From: Parasponia andersonii
Lineage: Eukaryota > Streptophyta > Magnoliopsida > Rosales > Cannabaceae
DNA length: 64,000 bases
Assembly: GCA_002914805.1 (NCBI GenBank)
Contig: JXTB01000079.1
Coordinates: 606,257 to 670,256 of the forward strand
Reading direction: 5' to 3'
The notes under the pieces were generated by a model. It did no database searches and was not told where the DNA came from. It saw only the letters and a list, made by a program, of their open reading frames with translations. Below, one piece after another: positions 11,022 through 23,812 of this stretch. Both the position numbers and the translations under genes were made by a program. Position 1 is the stretch's first letter, and the number at the start of each line of letters is the position of its first letter.

Positions 11022-14000
11022 CCCTCCCCCACTCAAGTTCGCGAAGTTCCCGTCGTGCCATCGACTTTGAACCGCTCAATATGGTTTTTGAATTACCACA
11101 AGGCATCTTCATGCTCCCAGCTAGCCTCGGCCTCGAGCAAATTCTTCTATTTCACTATGTATTCTCGATAATTAGGAACATCACATCGACGGATCAAGCA
11201 ATCTGCCAAAATGTACTCTACCTCTTTATCAAAAGAGGTTACCACCGCAGTAGGAGCCCTTTTAGATTCGCCCCTTGAAGGATCTCCTTCATCTCCATGG
11301 TAGGGTTTTAACATGCTAACATAGAAGACAGAGAAAATCTTTAACTTGGCAGGGAGTTGAAGCTTATAGGAGACCTTACTTACACGCTTGAGTACCGGAA
11401 ATGAACCTTCATATTTGCGCACCAACCCTTTACACACCTTCCTTAAGGTTTTGAATTATTGGGGTAATAACTTGACAAGGACTAAATCCCCCTCTTGATA
11501 CTCAACGTGCCTCCTCTTTTTGTCGGCCTACTTCTTCATTCTTTTAGAAGCTTTGTTCAAGTAGGCTCTAGCCAACTCCGCTTGTTCATGCCATGCCTTA
11601 GCAAACTTAAATGCTGCAGGACTCTTCCCATCGTAACTTGCCACTAAGGCATGTAGGGTCATAGGTTGTTGACCCATGACTATCTCGAAGGGACTCTTGC
11701 CCGTAGACTCACTCCTCTGGAGGTTAAAGGAGAATTGGGCTACATCAAATAGTTTTGCCCAATCTTTTTGATTGGCACTTACAAAGTGCCTCAAGTATAA
11801 CTTCAGCAAGGCATTCATCCTTTCTGTATGGCCATCGCTTTGGGGGTGAAAGCTAGTAGAAAAGTTCAAGTCTGATCCCATCAACTTGAACAATTCTGTC
11901 CAAAACCTTACAATAAATCGAGGATCACGATCACTTACGATGTTTGATGAGACTCCCCAAAGCTTCACGACGTGCTTCATAAAGAGTCGCGTAGTCTCAT
12001 CGGTGGGACAATCGGGTGAAGCAAGTATAAAAGTGGCATACTTACTGAAGCGATCAACCATCACTATAATGCTGCCAAAGCCCTCCGACTTAGGTAGGCT
12101 AGTGATAAAATCCATAGAATCACTCTCCCACGGCCTTTTAGGAATAGAGAGAGGTTCCAACAGTCCACCCGGTAATTGTTGTTCCACCTTGTCTTGTTGG
12201 CATACAAGACAAGTTCGTACATAGGCCTCGACATCATCTCTCAGTTGAGGCCAATTGTAGATAGATTTAATAAGAGCGAGAGTACGTTTCTGACCTGGGT
12301 GACTAGCCCACAAGAAATCGTGGTACTCTTTGATAAGCTTTTTTCTTAAGCTCCCCTACTTAGGCACATAGAGTTGATTGCCTTTGATGTAGAGAAGTCT
12401 GTTGCTCAGCCAAAAACGTCTCGTCTTTCCTTCTATTACTAGGGGCAGTAGGCTCTTTGCAAGAACATCCTTCCTTAATTTTCTCTATCAAGGTACTATC
12501 AGGCCTGCTTAAGGTAACTAGCTCCGCCTTTCTGCTTAGAGCATCTGCCACCACATTGGCCTTCCCAGGCTTGTATTCCAGCTTGTAATCAAATTCTGCC
12601 AAGAAGTGTTGCCACCGAGCTTGCTTAGGACTCAACTTTTTCTGAGTTTGAAAGTAGCTTGTGGCTACGTTGTCATTCATGATCGTGAAGTGAGTACCCA
12701 ACAAGTAGTGCCCTTAGGCAATGGATGACAGCAGTCATCCCTTTTTTTTGCACCGTATAGCGTCTCTCGGTGTCATTAACTGATTTAAATTAATGAAGTC
12801 TTTCCCAAGTACAGGAGTGTCAAAGTAATAAATTACTCGGTAAGACTGAGGTCAATCCATAGGAAGGTTAGTAAATAATACGAGACTATAACACTTATAT
12901 TGCAAGAATAAAAATGATAGGAAAAAGTATGTTGTAGGATGATTATGACAATATGAAACAAAGTGACTGAAATATAACGATATGAAGTTATAGAATTAAT
13001 CAATTGCTAAGATTAGGGGATCCACTCTTAGGAATATCAAATAAGTATAAAATAAACTCTTTTATCACTCAATTGGAATCCACACACAATGGAGGTTCCA
13101 ATCGGAAGATTAATCATTAAAGCTCCATTATTAGTTATCTATGTGATTAGATTAGTTTTCTTAATTACCTTTTTCTTTATAACGCCAACACTTGTAAATG
13201 TGGTCAAGTATACATGGTGTCACCTTATGTCCACAACAAATCAAAATCCATTCCTAGCACAACCAGTACAAAAGGAATTAAGTATTTATTGTGCCAATGG
13301 TTGACTACAATGAATCAAGAGTCATCACTTAACAAGGAGGATACTATGATTGATTAAGAAAATTAAGTAGCACATGCATAACAGTAATTAAAAGATATAA
13401 ATAATAAAGTCCACCTAGAGTTTAGATTATACATATCTTTCCCCCAAGAGGTTCACCCTTTCATCTTAGCAACATGCAAGATTAAGTAAACATGATGAAG
13501 AAGAATAACAAGTATGAACACAATACGAACATAACTTTAAACACAAAACTCTTACTATTTTGAAGGCAAAGCAAGATTAAAATAACATGAATAACAAGAG
13601 GAGAATAAAAGAGAGTGATCTTGTTCTCAAAACCAAGACGCCTCTTAAGCCTAGCTTAAGCATCTATTTAAAGGAAAATTTAGAGATACAAGGCCAAATT
13701 TGCAGACTAAAGATAAGAGCAAGTTGGCAACTTGTTTTGGTAGATTCAGACTCTCCCAAAGATGTATCTGAAACTATATGAATTTGGACGAAAAATATCT
13801 TGATCAAAGAAGAAAACTTGAAACTTTATCTCTTAGGAGTCGTATGCCATCAAAATTGCATCCATTGGAGATGTATTTCTTGACTTATAGAAAAATTGGT
13901 GAAGATAGATTTTGTTGAGTCAAAATTGGTTGCTGATCTTATTATGTGGAAAGATCTGAAATTTTTACCCAGATTTCGGCTTCTTTTGAATTTTTTCAAA

Positions 14001-17000
14001 GAACAAATTATTAAAAACTTTTCTTATACGTATCCATAGCATCAAGAATCACTCCATTTGAGATTATAATGAGGCCAGAATGGGCCAAACAGAAATGGGT
14101 GTCGGGCTGAACGTGAGTGCAGTCTATTTTACAATGTTGTCCATTTGAGACCCATTTAGAAATAATCTGAGCAGATTTTGTAAATTGGGTTTAGTGAATA
14201 ATTGAGTCCAGAATCTATGAGTTCAAGAATTGGATCAAAATCCCATGTAGTTTAGAATCTATACCTATTTTACGAAACCTGCGCAGAAATGAATATTTAG
14301 TACAAATTAAAGGTAATTCTTGCTTTTATGCCTTTGTCTATAAAAGTGATTTAAATTGGGGAATTTAATGAAACTCTAAGTGTATAATGATAATCTAATC
14401 CCATAATAAATGTACACAATTAGATGTTCATCAGTCATTGAGCTTGCGGCTTTCATAAGCAATCGGACGCCCTTCTTGCATTAGTACTCCGCCAATAGCA
14501 AAGTCAGAGGTATCCGTATATAGCTCATATGCCCTTGAGTGATCAGGTAAGCTAAGAATTGGCTCTTCTCTTACCGCCCTCTTCAAGACTTCGAATGAAA
14601 CTTGACACTCAGGTGTCCATTCCCAAGACTTGTTCTTATTAAGCAGGTTAGTAAATAGCACTGCTCTTGCTGAGTAGGACTTGATGAACCGCCTATAATA
14701 ATTCACAAGTCTGAGGAAGGATCTTAACTCTGGCACCTTTATAGGGGTTCCCACTCTTGGATGGCTTGCACCTTGGCTTTGTCCATCATAAGTTTTCCAT
14801 CCTTTATCTTATGCCCTAGGAACATCACTTCCTCTTGGGCGAAGGAGCACTTCTCCTTCTTGATGAATAGTTGGTTTTCCCTCAAGACCTCGAACATCTT
14901 CCTCAAATGTTCTAGGTGCTCTTCTATGGTCTTGCTATAGATAACTATATCATCAAGATAGACTACCACGAACTGATCGAGGTAGGGATGCAATAACTTA
15001 TTCATGAGGGTGCAAAAGATAGCATGTGCATTGGTAAGACCAAATGGCATGACCAAGAACTCATAAGCACCATACCTTTTCACGCACGTGGTCTTAGGCT
15101 CATCCCCATCTGCTATGCGCACTTGGTAGTACCCCGAGCATAGATCAAATTTTGAGAAATATCTAGCGTTCCCAAGTTGATCGAACAAGTCGGCAATAAG
15201 TGGGATAGGGTACTTGTTCTTCACCGTTAAATCAATGCACATCCTTAGTGAGCCATCTTTCTTTCTCTAGAACAACACCGGAGCACTGAAAGGAGCTTTG
15301 GAGGGCCTGATAAAACCCACATCAAGTAACTTCTTTAGTTGTTTTCGGAGTTCTGCTAACTCTGGAGGGACCATTCAATACGGACTCATCGCAGGTGGCC
15401 TCGTGCCTGGCTCAAGCTCAATTTTATGATCCACCTCCCTCCTAGGTGGAAGTTTCTTAGGCAGGGCGTCAGGCATCACATCTTGGAATTCATCCAAGAC
15501 AGTTGTACCTCCATGGATAGGTTACCTTGAGGTTCCAACTCTTCATCATCGTGCTCCTTTAGGATGGCTAAGTAACTCTCCTCCTCTCTTCTCAAGCCCT
15601 TCTTGAATTGAAGTACAGAGACTACTTTGTTTTCCACTTTTGTGGACCGCTCCGTTGGTACCATACAAGCCTTTTCACCATCCATGATGCACATAGAGTT
15701 GGCAAAAAGAATAAGGAATCCCCGCACTGCATCAAGGAATTCCAAACCAAGCACCATTGCGAAATCATCCATTGGCACCACTGATAAGTCGACTTGGCCA
15801 GCCCATGCACCTAGGCTAGCCTTAACATCATGAGCAACCCCATGGATGGGGCGTGCTGCTGAGTTCACTGCCTTGAGGGTGTCCCCTCCATTGGACACCA
15901 TCAAGCCCAACTGCCTAGCTTCCTCAACAGAGACGAAGTTGTGGGATGCACCCGTGTCAACCAAGGTTTAGTGGCTTTGCCATTGATTGTTGTATCCATG
16001 AAAAGTAGGCCCTTAGCTTGTGACTTAGGGGCCGATCGCAAGGCATTCAGGAGTTGCAAGGAACTAACATGTGCACCGTCGTCCTTTCTATCACCTCCTT
16101 CTTGGCTTGGCTCGGAGGCAATTAAGGTATTGATAGCTTTCTTCTTAGGACACTCGTGTGCCCAATGTGGCCCATCACAAAGAAAGCACTTGACTATAGA
16201 AGTCACGGTCTTCTTTCTCTTTGCTCTTATCTTTCTGCCTGTAGGAGGAACTATCTTTGTTCCATTTTCCTCCTTTTGTTTGCTCTCCCCCACTCTATGC
16301 TCCACTACCCTTCTTGTCTTTGGCCTTAGAAGGGTCCTTGTTGGTAGAGTAATCAACAAGGCTCTCGGCTACTGCAATAGCATCAGCCAAGTCCTGGATA
16401 CTACGGCGCTTAAGCTCTAACTTAGCCTAGTTCTGAAGACTATCTATGAACAAGAATAGGGCGTCTTTATCTGAAGTGTCAGGGACTTCGAGCAAGAGTG
16501 TGATAAACTCTTTCACGTAGTCTCTAACACTACCAGATTGTTTGAGGCATCGAAGATGGCCTCTCGCCTCCTCTTCGGCATTCTCGGGGAAGAATTGCCT
16601 TTTTAGCTCTCTTTTGAAGTTATTAAAGGTGGCCATAGTGCACACTCCTCATTACATCTCCCCGTGTCTTCGCCTTTACCATAGCATGGCGGTAACGATT
16701 AGATACAAGGCAGCATTACGAATTTTACCGGCATCGTCCGTCACACCGGTGGCCTCAAAGTATTGTTCGAGTCCCCATAGGAAGTTCTCAACTTCCCTAG
16801 CATTGCGAGTACCATTAAAGATCTTTGGTTTAGGTACCTCAACCTTCCTTGCCTCAATGGTTGTTGTGATGGTTACCCTCGTGGCCACCGCTCACTTGCA
16901 CAAAGCAAGATCACTACCCATCTCATCTACTCTAAGTAAAATGTTACTAAGTTCTCTTTGGAAGAGATCTCGTACTTTGGCAATCTCTGAATGAAGGAAC

Positions 17001-17280
17001 TCAATCTCGCGCCTTAAGTCGGTCTCTGGCCCACCAAGCGCATCTTTGATGACGCTGTGGATTTCCGCTCCTCAGTCTCCAAACCATCGCAATGGCCATC
17101 TAGATCGTCTACACACTCGCCCAATGTGCGTAAATTGGACTCTAGTCGGGACACTATAGCCTCCAACCTAGTCACCACGTCCCTTGACTTGCCGCAGGTA
17201 GCACCCCTCTTCCCTTCATCACGCCCACATTCAGAAGCACCAACTTCGACAGGGTTATAAGTTGCAACCATGGTCTTCAT
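11022..17280 (-). pseudogene. gag-pol region of the chromovirus (fossil)
   Basis: Family hallmarks are readable on the minus strand. Gag lies at about 17280-16400, followed by a CCHC zinc knuckle (CFLCDGPHWAHEC, near 16190-16150). The retropepsin-type protease site DTGASHNFVS is near 15960-15930. Reverse transcriptase with VVYLDDIVIYS lies at about 15240-14740, and RNase H at about 14750-14440 continuing at about 12770-12480 on the other side of the nested solo LTR. Integrase with the DSMDFI and DRDPRF signatures spans about 12310-11530. A chromodomain-like stretch (VEYILADCLIRR) is near 11200, which is why I place it among chromoviruses. The order gag-PR-RT-RH-INT-chromodomain is the Ty3/Gypsy order. 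The region is broken and not a functional gene. Confidence 0.88.
12777..14433 (-). mobile_element. Solo LTR nested in the chromovirus
   Basis: A 1657-bp block interrupts the RNase H region and is flanked by a perfect 5-bp target duplication, GTCAT (12772-12776 and 14434-14438). Read on the minus strand it starts TGATGAACATC. It carries no gag or pol similarity and no internal repeat pair, as expected of a solo LTR left by LTR-LTR recombination. Near its 3' end it reads CCTTCCTATGGATTGACC, reminiscent of the conserved motif near the 3' ends of Athila/Tat-type LTRs. That family hint comes from memory and is weak. Confidence 0.78.
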
Positions 17281-17319
17281 TTAGACAGTGGAACCACCAA
17301 GATGAAATGAGCAACCAAA

Positions 17320-17331
17320 GCTCTGATACCA
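17320..17331 (-). other. Primer-binding site (initiator tRNA-Met type)
   Basis: The minus strand reads TGGTATCAGAGC a few bases inside the 5' LTR. This 12-mer is the standard plant primer-binding site complementary to the 3' end of initiator tRNA-Met. It confirms the minus-strand orientation of the element. Confidence 0.9.
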
Positions 17332-17334
17332 CGA

Positions 17335-17981
17335 TATCACGTCCTTAGCCTTAAACTAGACAATCGTGTGGTACTTAGTATAGTCCGTCGCACTGAGTCA
17401 GCCTACCAACACTCAAGAAAAGGACTTAGAGTAAGCTTTTGAGATAAAATGGTAAAGATGAGAGAGTTTAGGTGAATGAAGGCTTTTTAGAATACTTAGA
17501 ACTCTCACAAATGGGACTTGTGTACAAATGAACTCAAGAGGTCCTTTATATAGGCAAAGCATAAACCAACCAAGGGTTAGGATCGTTTCAAGTGGCATGA
17601 TCTTACAAAGGATCTAGATTATTCTCAACTAAAGTTATAATATCTACAAAGATATTTACATAGAGAATTCTAGAACAAAACATGGTCTAGATCATTTTAA
17701 GAGGTTCACCCGCCATCTTGGCTCTTCTAAGTGATTCTAGGAGTATCTAGGACCATCCAACCCATTTAGTACCATCCGGCCTTGTCTAGAGCCTTCTACG
17801 ACTTAGTAGCAGCAACTAGAGTCTTCTACCATGGCCAAGACCTCTCTTAATCACTCTAGAAATGTCCACTACGTTCTAGGGTTTTCCTCAATCTTTTTGG
17901 GTGAGCAGTATATATAGAGGACCTTAGAGCCATGAGCAACAACATTTGGATTTTTGGGAGCCAAATGAGCGGGGCATAACA
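17335..17981 (-). repeat. 5' LTR of the chromovirus
   Basis: A gap-free partner of 10375-11021 with about 95 percent identity by eye count. It ends in CATAACA on the plus strand, followed by TTAAGCT, the right-hand target-site flank. Confidence 0.93.
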
Positions 17982-18456
17982 TTAAGCTCCCCTAACGAAG
18001 ACTATCCGTCGATAGCTCATCGATACAACATAAAATCAAAATCGATTTAAGAGTAACGCTAATTAGTCCTTAAAAAAAATCCTTTAAGCTATGAGGTGTG
18101 GCTTCAATTAATGACCTTAGTACAAGACCCTCCTCTACGAGTTTGCGTCTCAGTTTACAAAAGGATAGCAAATATATGGTAAAAAAATAGTGGCCTTCTT
18201 ACCAAAAAAAAAAACCAATGTTATATAGTAACGTTTTAAATTTGCATTCAACATGCATTACACTGAAAAATGTTATGAACAGAGAACTGTGGCGAGTCTG
18301 TAGAGCAATACAAGTATTCACCCTATGGAATATACAAATTCATCAATTACTACACGTACTGATTCATCACATCGATTAATTATTTTTTTTTCAAAATAAA
18401 GATGAAAAATACTGGATACACATTATATAGAATACAATGCAATAAAAAGTACTATA
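17982..18456. other. 475-bp spacer between two retrotransposons
   Basis: Non-repetitive AT-rich DNA separating the chromovirus from the Tat element. It contains short A tracts (for example 18209-18218) and no recognisable gene. It ends in CTATA (18452-18456), the left target-site flank of the Tat element. Confidence 0.6.
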
Positions 18457-19243
18457 TGTTGGTGCGATTTTTACTAGTTGTCCACGTGTCTCTGAACTGC
18501 TGACGTTGTATCTACCAACTGTCCACGTATCCTTCTATCCCAGAGTGCTTTTAACTTCAAGTTGGATCGGAGAAGCGAGGGTGGCCACCTACAAAGATTC
18601 TCCGATGCTTAAGTCAGTTATTTATCCCTGAGATTGAGTAGCAAAAATTAGGTTTTTCTCTGTATATGTCTATCTGTATCTCTCCTCCCTGAGGGAAAAG
18701 CAAGGCCTGTATATATAATCCTGGAACTAGGAGCTTTTTAGCTCTCAATCCCAGGACCGAGTACCTTTTTTTCATCATGACTTACTCTAGAAATTACGGG
18801 TTGTGGTTACCGTGATTTTCCTTGCATCGTCGTGGCCTGCTTTCTGCCGTCCTCTATGACTTGAGCCTGTCAGGGGCGAGACTTTAACAAATTATCATTC
18901 TGTCAGGACGGTTTGCCTAATGTGCGCACCTACCCAGGTTTGTATTAAATGCCTTGTCTTAGTCTAAAGCAATGCGCTGCCTTCCATGGTCTTCTGGCGA
19001 AAAACCCTCGAGGCTTCTGACCCCTTGCAGTCGAGGTAAGATTTGGACTAGGCCGAACCCGTCCAAGGTTTGAGATGGATTTGGCCCTGGCCTCGGACAG
19101 CTCATGGGCCCATACGGTATCACGTGCGACTCGCGTAGCTTTTAAATGGTCACTCTGGACACGTGTCAGACAGTGTGCCCCTCTGTGACATGTTCCGCCA
19201 ATTAATTGTCCACATAGTACATGATCTAGGAACAGGCCTCACA
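18457..19243 (-). repeat. 3' LTR of the Tat element
   Basis: Starts TGTTGGTGCG and ends TCACA. It aligns end to end with 31853-32639 at an offset of 13396, equal length 787 bp. A tatatataatc TATA-like stretch lies near 18710-18720. Confidence 0.92.
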
Positions 19244-19599
19244 ACTGCCCTCATTTCCTTATTTGATGGATTCGCATCCATCAAGTAGGGAAATCGTGTC
19301 TCCAATCCTCCAATTTGAGGGGTACACATGGCCCCTCACCATCATTGCTCCCTAATTACTAACTTTGGTGCACCCTATCCCGTGTCATGATTTTTCAAAT
19401 TTTGAAATTCTAGTACTTCCGTCTTCCTTGCACTATTCTCCTCAAGGGAAGACTCTTCGGCTTCCCCTCTATAAAAGCTGCGCTTGTGCTTATTTCTTAC
19501 TTTACCAAAAATCCCTAAATATTCCAGCTTTCTCAAATCTTAGGGTTTCTACATCTCTCCTTTTCCAGGACCTTTCACTTTCTTCGATCATATCTTAGA

Positions 19600-22500
19600 A
19601 CAATGGCCCCAAACTAGAGTCAGAAACTCCGCCCCGTCGCGGATTCCGAATTGGGTTCGTTAAGGAGACAACTCTGCTTCCCTGGCATAGTTACTTTAGA
19701 AAGGGTTGAGGGCCCGGCGGACTGGTACCTTCACCCCTCTGCCCCCGAAGGCTCCATCGTCTTGGGGAGAAGGCACCTAGAATGGCTGCAGTTCCTCTTC
19801 CTCCCCTGGTCCACCAGTTCTTCAGCCTTACGGGGATTCACCCGATGCAGCTGAATGCCAACGGGGTCATGATCCTGATGGGGCTTTATGCTCTGTCGAT
19901 CCTCCTCAATGTGCATATTGATCTAGAGGTGGTCTTTTACGCCTACAAGCTCATCCTTATCCCTAAAAAGAGCTCTTACTCCATTTTCTACCTTCAGCTG
20001 CTTCTGGGGCGCCATGTTTTTTGGGGCTTGTTGAGGTCAGACAAGCAATGGGATTTCCACTCCAGGCTATACGCCGTAGGAGGGGCGTGGTGCTCTTCCT
20101 AGGTGAATGGAGAGCGTTTCTAATTCTCCTATTTTTTCTGCAAAGTAAGTACTGAGTAATGATTTTTGGGTCTGCATGCACTTTGTCCGTTTTTACTTAC
20201 GTTGTTTTGCTTTGCGCAGCTTCTGTGGAGGAGAATAGGTTCGAGCCGCGACTGTTGGCGGGACGACTCAAGTAGCTGGAGGGGGTCGTCATCTTCGGGT
20301 CCTCCGGGGATTGCCGACACATTCAGGTCATTCTGTATCCCCAGGTGATGAACATGATGCCGAGGATGGTCCCATATCTCCTCTTTCTGCTGGACACGTG
20401 GGTCATCACCAAGCACCTCCGAAGTCAGCTTGACGCCTCAACTCTGAAGCAGTTTTGCCGGGATGAACAGAGTCGCATCGCTATGGTGGCTCGTCAAATT
20501 ATGGCCTCGAGCCAGCTGGCGGGTCCCATGACCTAGTGGCACTGACCTGTCATGAGCTTGAAAAGGCGGTGAAGCTCGTGACCGATGAGTGCGTCACGCT
20601 CCGACAAAAGGAAAATGCTACCCCCAAGCAAGTTAGGGATGAGTTCATTTGGTGCCCTAGGATTCCGTCGACCAGGTTAAGGTTGCATTCTAATCATATT
20701 GCTTGCTCTTACAGGCGCAGACACAAGCCCTTCGGTCGACCCTTCCCCAGTCAAGGGGAGTGCTATTACATACAGAGCCCGATCCAAGGTCCCCACTGCT
20801 CAGCATCTGGTGGTGTCCTCTGAGGACGAGGCCGGGGCTCAGAGAGTTGTCACCCCAAGAACGGGCTCGGATGATGACCTAGAGGATCTATTCGTGTCTA
20901 GGGGTGAAACGCCTGTGGTGCCTTATCTCGAGGTGGGCGAGCTCGTGATTCGGGAGACGCTTGCCATAAAGATCGTATATGGTAAAGGGGAGCCTTTGAG
21001 CCTGCCTGGGGAGCTTTTTGCACCGACTTCCTCCACCCCTACCTCTAGTTCAAAGGCAGGTGCAGGGTCCAATGCTGCATGCTCCCATGGGGAGATTTCC
21101 GAGCTCAGCGGAGGGGCTCCGAGGCTAAAGTCTCAGTTGTCTTCCCCTCCCCCGGTTTCCATGAAGCGGGGTCTCAAAACCAATTCGTCCAAGGGGAAGA
21201 AAAGCCCGGTGGGGAAGAGAGGCAGAACTGCCCCTTCTTCCGACAGTGATGATGACGGGGCTACCCTGATCCTCATCAGGAGGAGGAGGTTCACGCGAGG
21301 CGGCCCGTCCAAGGATGCTGGTTAACACAAGACCAAAAAATTACAACTACGCGGGTCTCCGAGGGTGGTGGTAGTCAAAGTAGCAGCAGTCGCCGCGGCT
21401 TCTTCAGCTGAGGGTGCGCCACCTCCAGCTGTTGCCGAAGGTGCACCTGGCGATACCCTGCTTTCCACCGCCCCCACTTTTGCCACTTTGGAAGCGTCGA
21501 GAGAAACTGTTATAGTGCGCTCGGTGGGGGGTGAAAATGTCCTCGCGATCGGCGGGGTGGACTCACGTTTCCCGGACGTGGATAACACCCAGGGAGAGGG
21601 TCCAGCCGTGGAGTTCGAGCTAGAAGCACTTTCCCTGGAGAACATAGAGCTCGTTGCTGGCTGTAGCCTTGCACAGGTTTGGCTCATCTGGTCATCATCT
21701 TCATGTTTTTCGGCATCTTTGTTGAACACTGGCCCCCTTTCTTATATTCTGCAGCTAGTCACCATCTAGTCCTTCTATTCCTCTCGCGTCAATGAGCTGA
21801 CCGGGCAGCTGAACGCCCATGCTGTGATGGCCGAGCAGAGCAAGGCCGCCCTTGCCACGTTGAGGGCAAACTTCGACCTGTACTAGAGCCTGGACGAGGT
21901 TAGGGTCAGCAGCGCGGTGGCCCATGCTTTAAGTGTCGAGAGGGCCAGGTGTGAGGAGCTGGTTACCAAGTTGGCCGAGGCAGAAACTGCTAGGCTGGCC
22001 CAAACCGAGCTCAAGATCAAGGAGCAGGAGCTGCAAAACGTAGGAGTGGAGATAGGGCTGGCTTTCATTGCTCGCGACAGAGCCGTCGACAAGGCTAAAA
22101 AAGCAAGGAAAACCGAAGCGAAAGCAAAGCTTAAAGCCCATTCCTTGTAGTGCAAGCTCGACCGATCTAACGAGGTAATCCGACATCTCTACTTGGATCA
22201 CAAAAAAATTGATGGAGGCTTATGTCGAGCTGTCTCGCAGGCGCGGCGAAGATCTCGCCATTATTAACACTCTTTTGATTGACTTGTCGCAGCGGCAAGT
22301 GGAGCTGAGGCTAGCAGCACTGAGAGATAGGCTGGTAGACACGGAGAAGCTGAAGACAAGGTACCAAAGGCAGGTGGATATCCTTTTGACGGAGAGCTAC
22401 AAGTCTGGCTGGGAGAACAGGGAATTTGTGGGCCACACGAAGGTGGTAACGTCGGACCAGTTTGATGAGCAGAAGGGTGTTGAGAGAGACCATTATTCCG

Positions 22501-22815
22501 TCAGGCACTACATGCAGCAGTTAGGGGATGAGATTAACATCGTGTACCCTACTGATGTACTGAAGATGCTCGACAAAGAGAAAGACGGACCCTCTACATC
22601 TGCTTCTATCACCAGAGATATTGTCCCCGCCTCCGGTCCGCCAGAACAAGTCACGGAGGTTCCTGGGGGTCAGCCTGGCCCTGGTGCCTTGACTGGTGGA
22701 GGGTCGAGTGCGATCGTCTTGTCCAGCAATGATTCCGACCCCGGTATACCGTTCCTTGTCGAAGTTGGTCCAAGCATCGAAGCCGGCATCGCTCCCTTCT
22801 CCGGAGGTAATTAGG
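19600..22815 (+). pseudogene. Antisense extra reading region of the Tat element (fossil)
   Basis: On the strand opposite to gag-pol, next to the 3' LTR, reading similar to the plant 'putative gypsy type transposon' domain is visible (PPLVHQFFSLTGIHPMQLNA, about 19800-19860). It is followed by a Ser/Pro-rich acidic stretch (20700-21320) and an Ala/Glu/Lys-rich, probably coiled-coil stretch (21900-22450). Antisense extra ORFs in this position are known in Tat-lineage elements such as Retand. Their function is unsettled. The reading is broken in several places and no intact protein is claimed. Confidence 0.7.
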
Positions 22816-23467
22816 GCCTCTTGCTCTTTTGTGTATTCGTAAAGTACTGACCACATCGTGTAAATTTGACCCCTACTATAAACACCTGTTTAAATAATGA
22901 AACGGTGTAGTTTTTCTCACGCTTATTCTGTGTTGTTTTTTTGTTGCCAGCATCCATGGTCAGGGTCGGACATCATATATTATGCTATCCCCTTGTCGGC
23001 AGTCCGCCCTTCTTCTGGGTCTGGCCTAATCGTATATGATGTGGAGTTATTAGTGAATTCTCCCTATACTATGACCGACGAGGTTTACTCCAGAGATCGA
23101 GACGTGAGTTCCGGCCTATCCGGCTATGAGGATGTATAATTTCTATTTTGAATTGTCTTAACAGAATATGATTCGCGCGTGTAGCTGGACTTTTCTTACC
23201 CTAAATAGGAACGCGCCAGGAACCAGCTCTAGGGATTGGTCGACAACTGTTTGGACCTGTCACTGCAGAGGAAGAGGCATAGGCTTGGCTCTATCCAGGA
23301 GTGAACAGGGCGTTACCACTCCGACGTGTCCTTGTGAGTCCATTCAAGATCTGCTTCTTAAAAATAGAGACACCAGGTCCGCATCCATGTTGACCATGCA
23401 TCCTGTAATTCAAGCAATAATAAATAGAATTTGGTTTTAATTTTTGTCTTTGTGCTTAATCTTGTCT

Positions 23468-23710
23468 GGGCCTACTTCCAACAGGTAGGCCTTGGCTCCG
23501 TTCACTTTCAGTCCATGCATAGCTAAGACGCTAAACCCGTTTTCCTCTGGCTTATGCGTAGCTAAGGTGCTCCATGGGGAGGGTCTACTTCCAATGGGTA
23601 GACCCTGGCCCCGTTTTCCTTTGGCTTATGCGTAACTAAGGTGCTCCCTAAGGAGGGTCTACTTCCAACGAGTAGACCCTGGCCCCGCTTAGCTTTGGTG
23701 CTCTCTAGGG
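23468..23710. repeat. Short direct-repeat family in the Tat 3' region
   Basis: Copies of a unit starting ggg(c/t)ctacttccaa begin at 23468, 23581 and 23655. The unit is followed by ggtagaccctggcc and ggcttatgcgtagctaagg. Spacings are 113 and 74 bp, so copy length varies. It abuts the more regular 112-bp array. Confidence 0.75.
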
Positions 23711-23812
23711 AGGATTTTATCGCTCAATTCTTCCCCATCCTGCAGGAATTCCTTGAGGGTCAGTGGCAAGTTTTGTTGTGCGGCCTGTTGCCCTTCGTAT
23801 GTCCTCTTTGGT

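Larger units (their letters stand above)
10375..17981 (-). mobile_element. Ty3/Gypsy chromovirus, decayed, with nested solo LTR
   Basis: A full-length but broken LTR retrotransposon on the minus strand: 5' LTR 17335-17981, primer-binding site 17320-17331, gag about 17280-16130, protease, reverse transcriptase, RNase H, integrase and a chromodomain-like tail (about 15970-11130), polypurine tract just right of 11021, and 3' LTR 10375-11021. Both LTRs are 647 bp. By eye they differ at about 30 positions (about 4.6 percent) with no length change, mostly transitions. At commonly used plant rates this suggests an insertion of a few million years or less. Flanks read AGCTTAA before and TTAAGCT after, which fits a 4-bp TTAA target duplication in a palindromic site. 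It carries on the order of ten or more breaks plus a nested 1.66-kb insertion, so it is a fossil. Confidence 0.92.

Noticed and set aside
13089-13781. Short plus-strand frames near 13 kb
   Set aside because: They lie inside a solo LTR and show no family resemblance.
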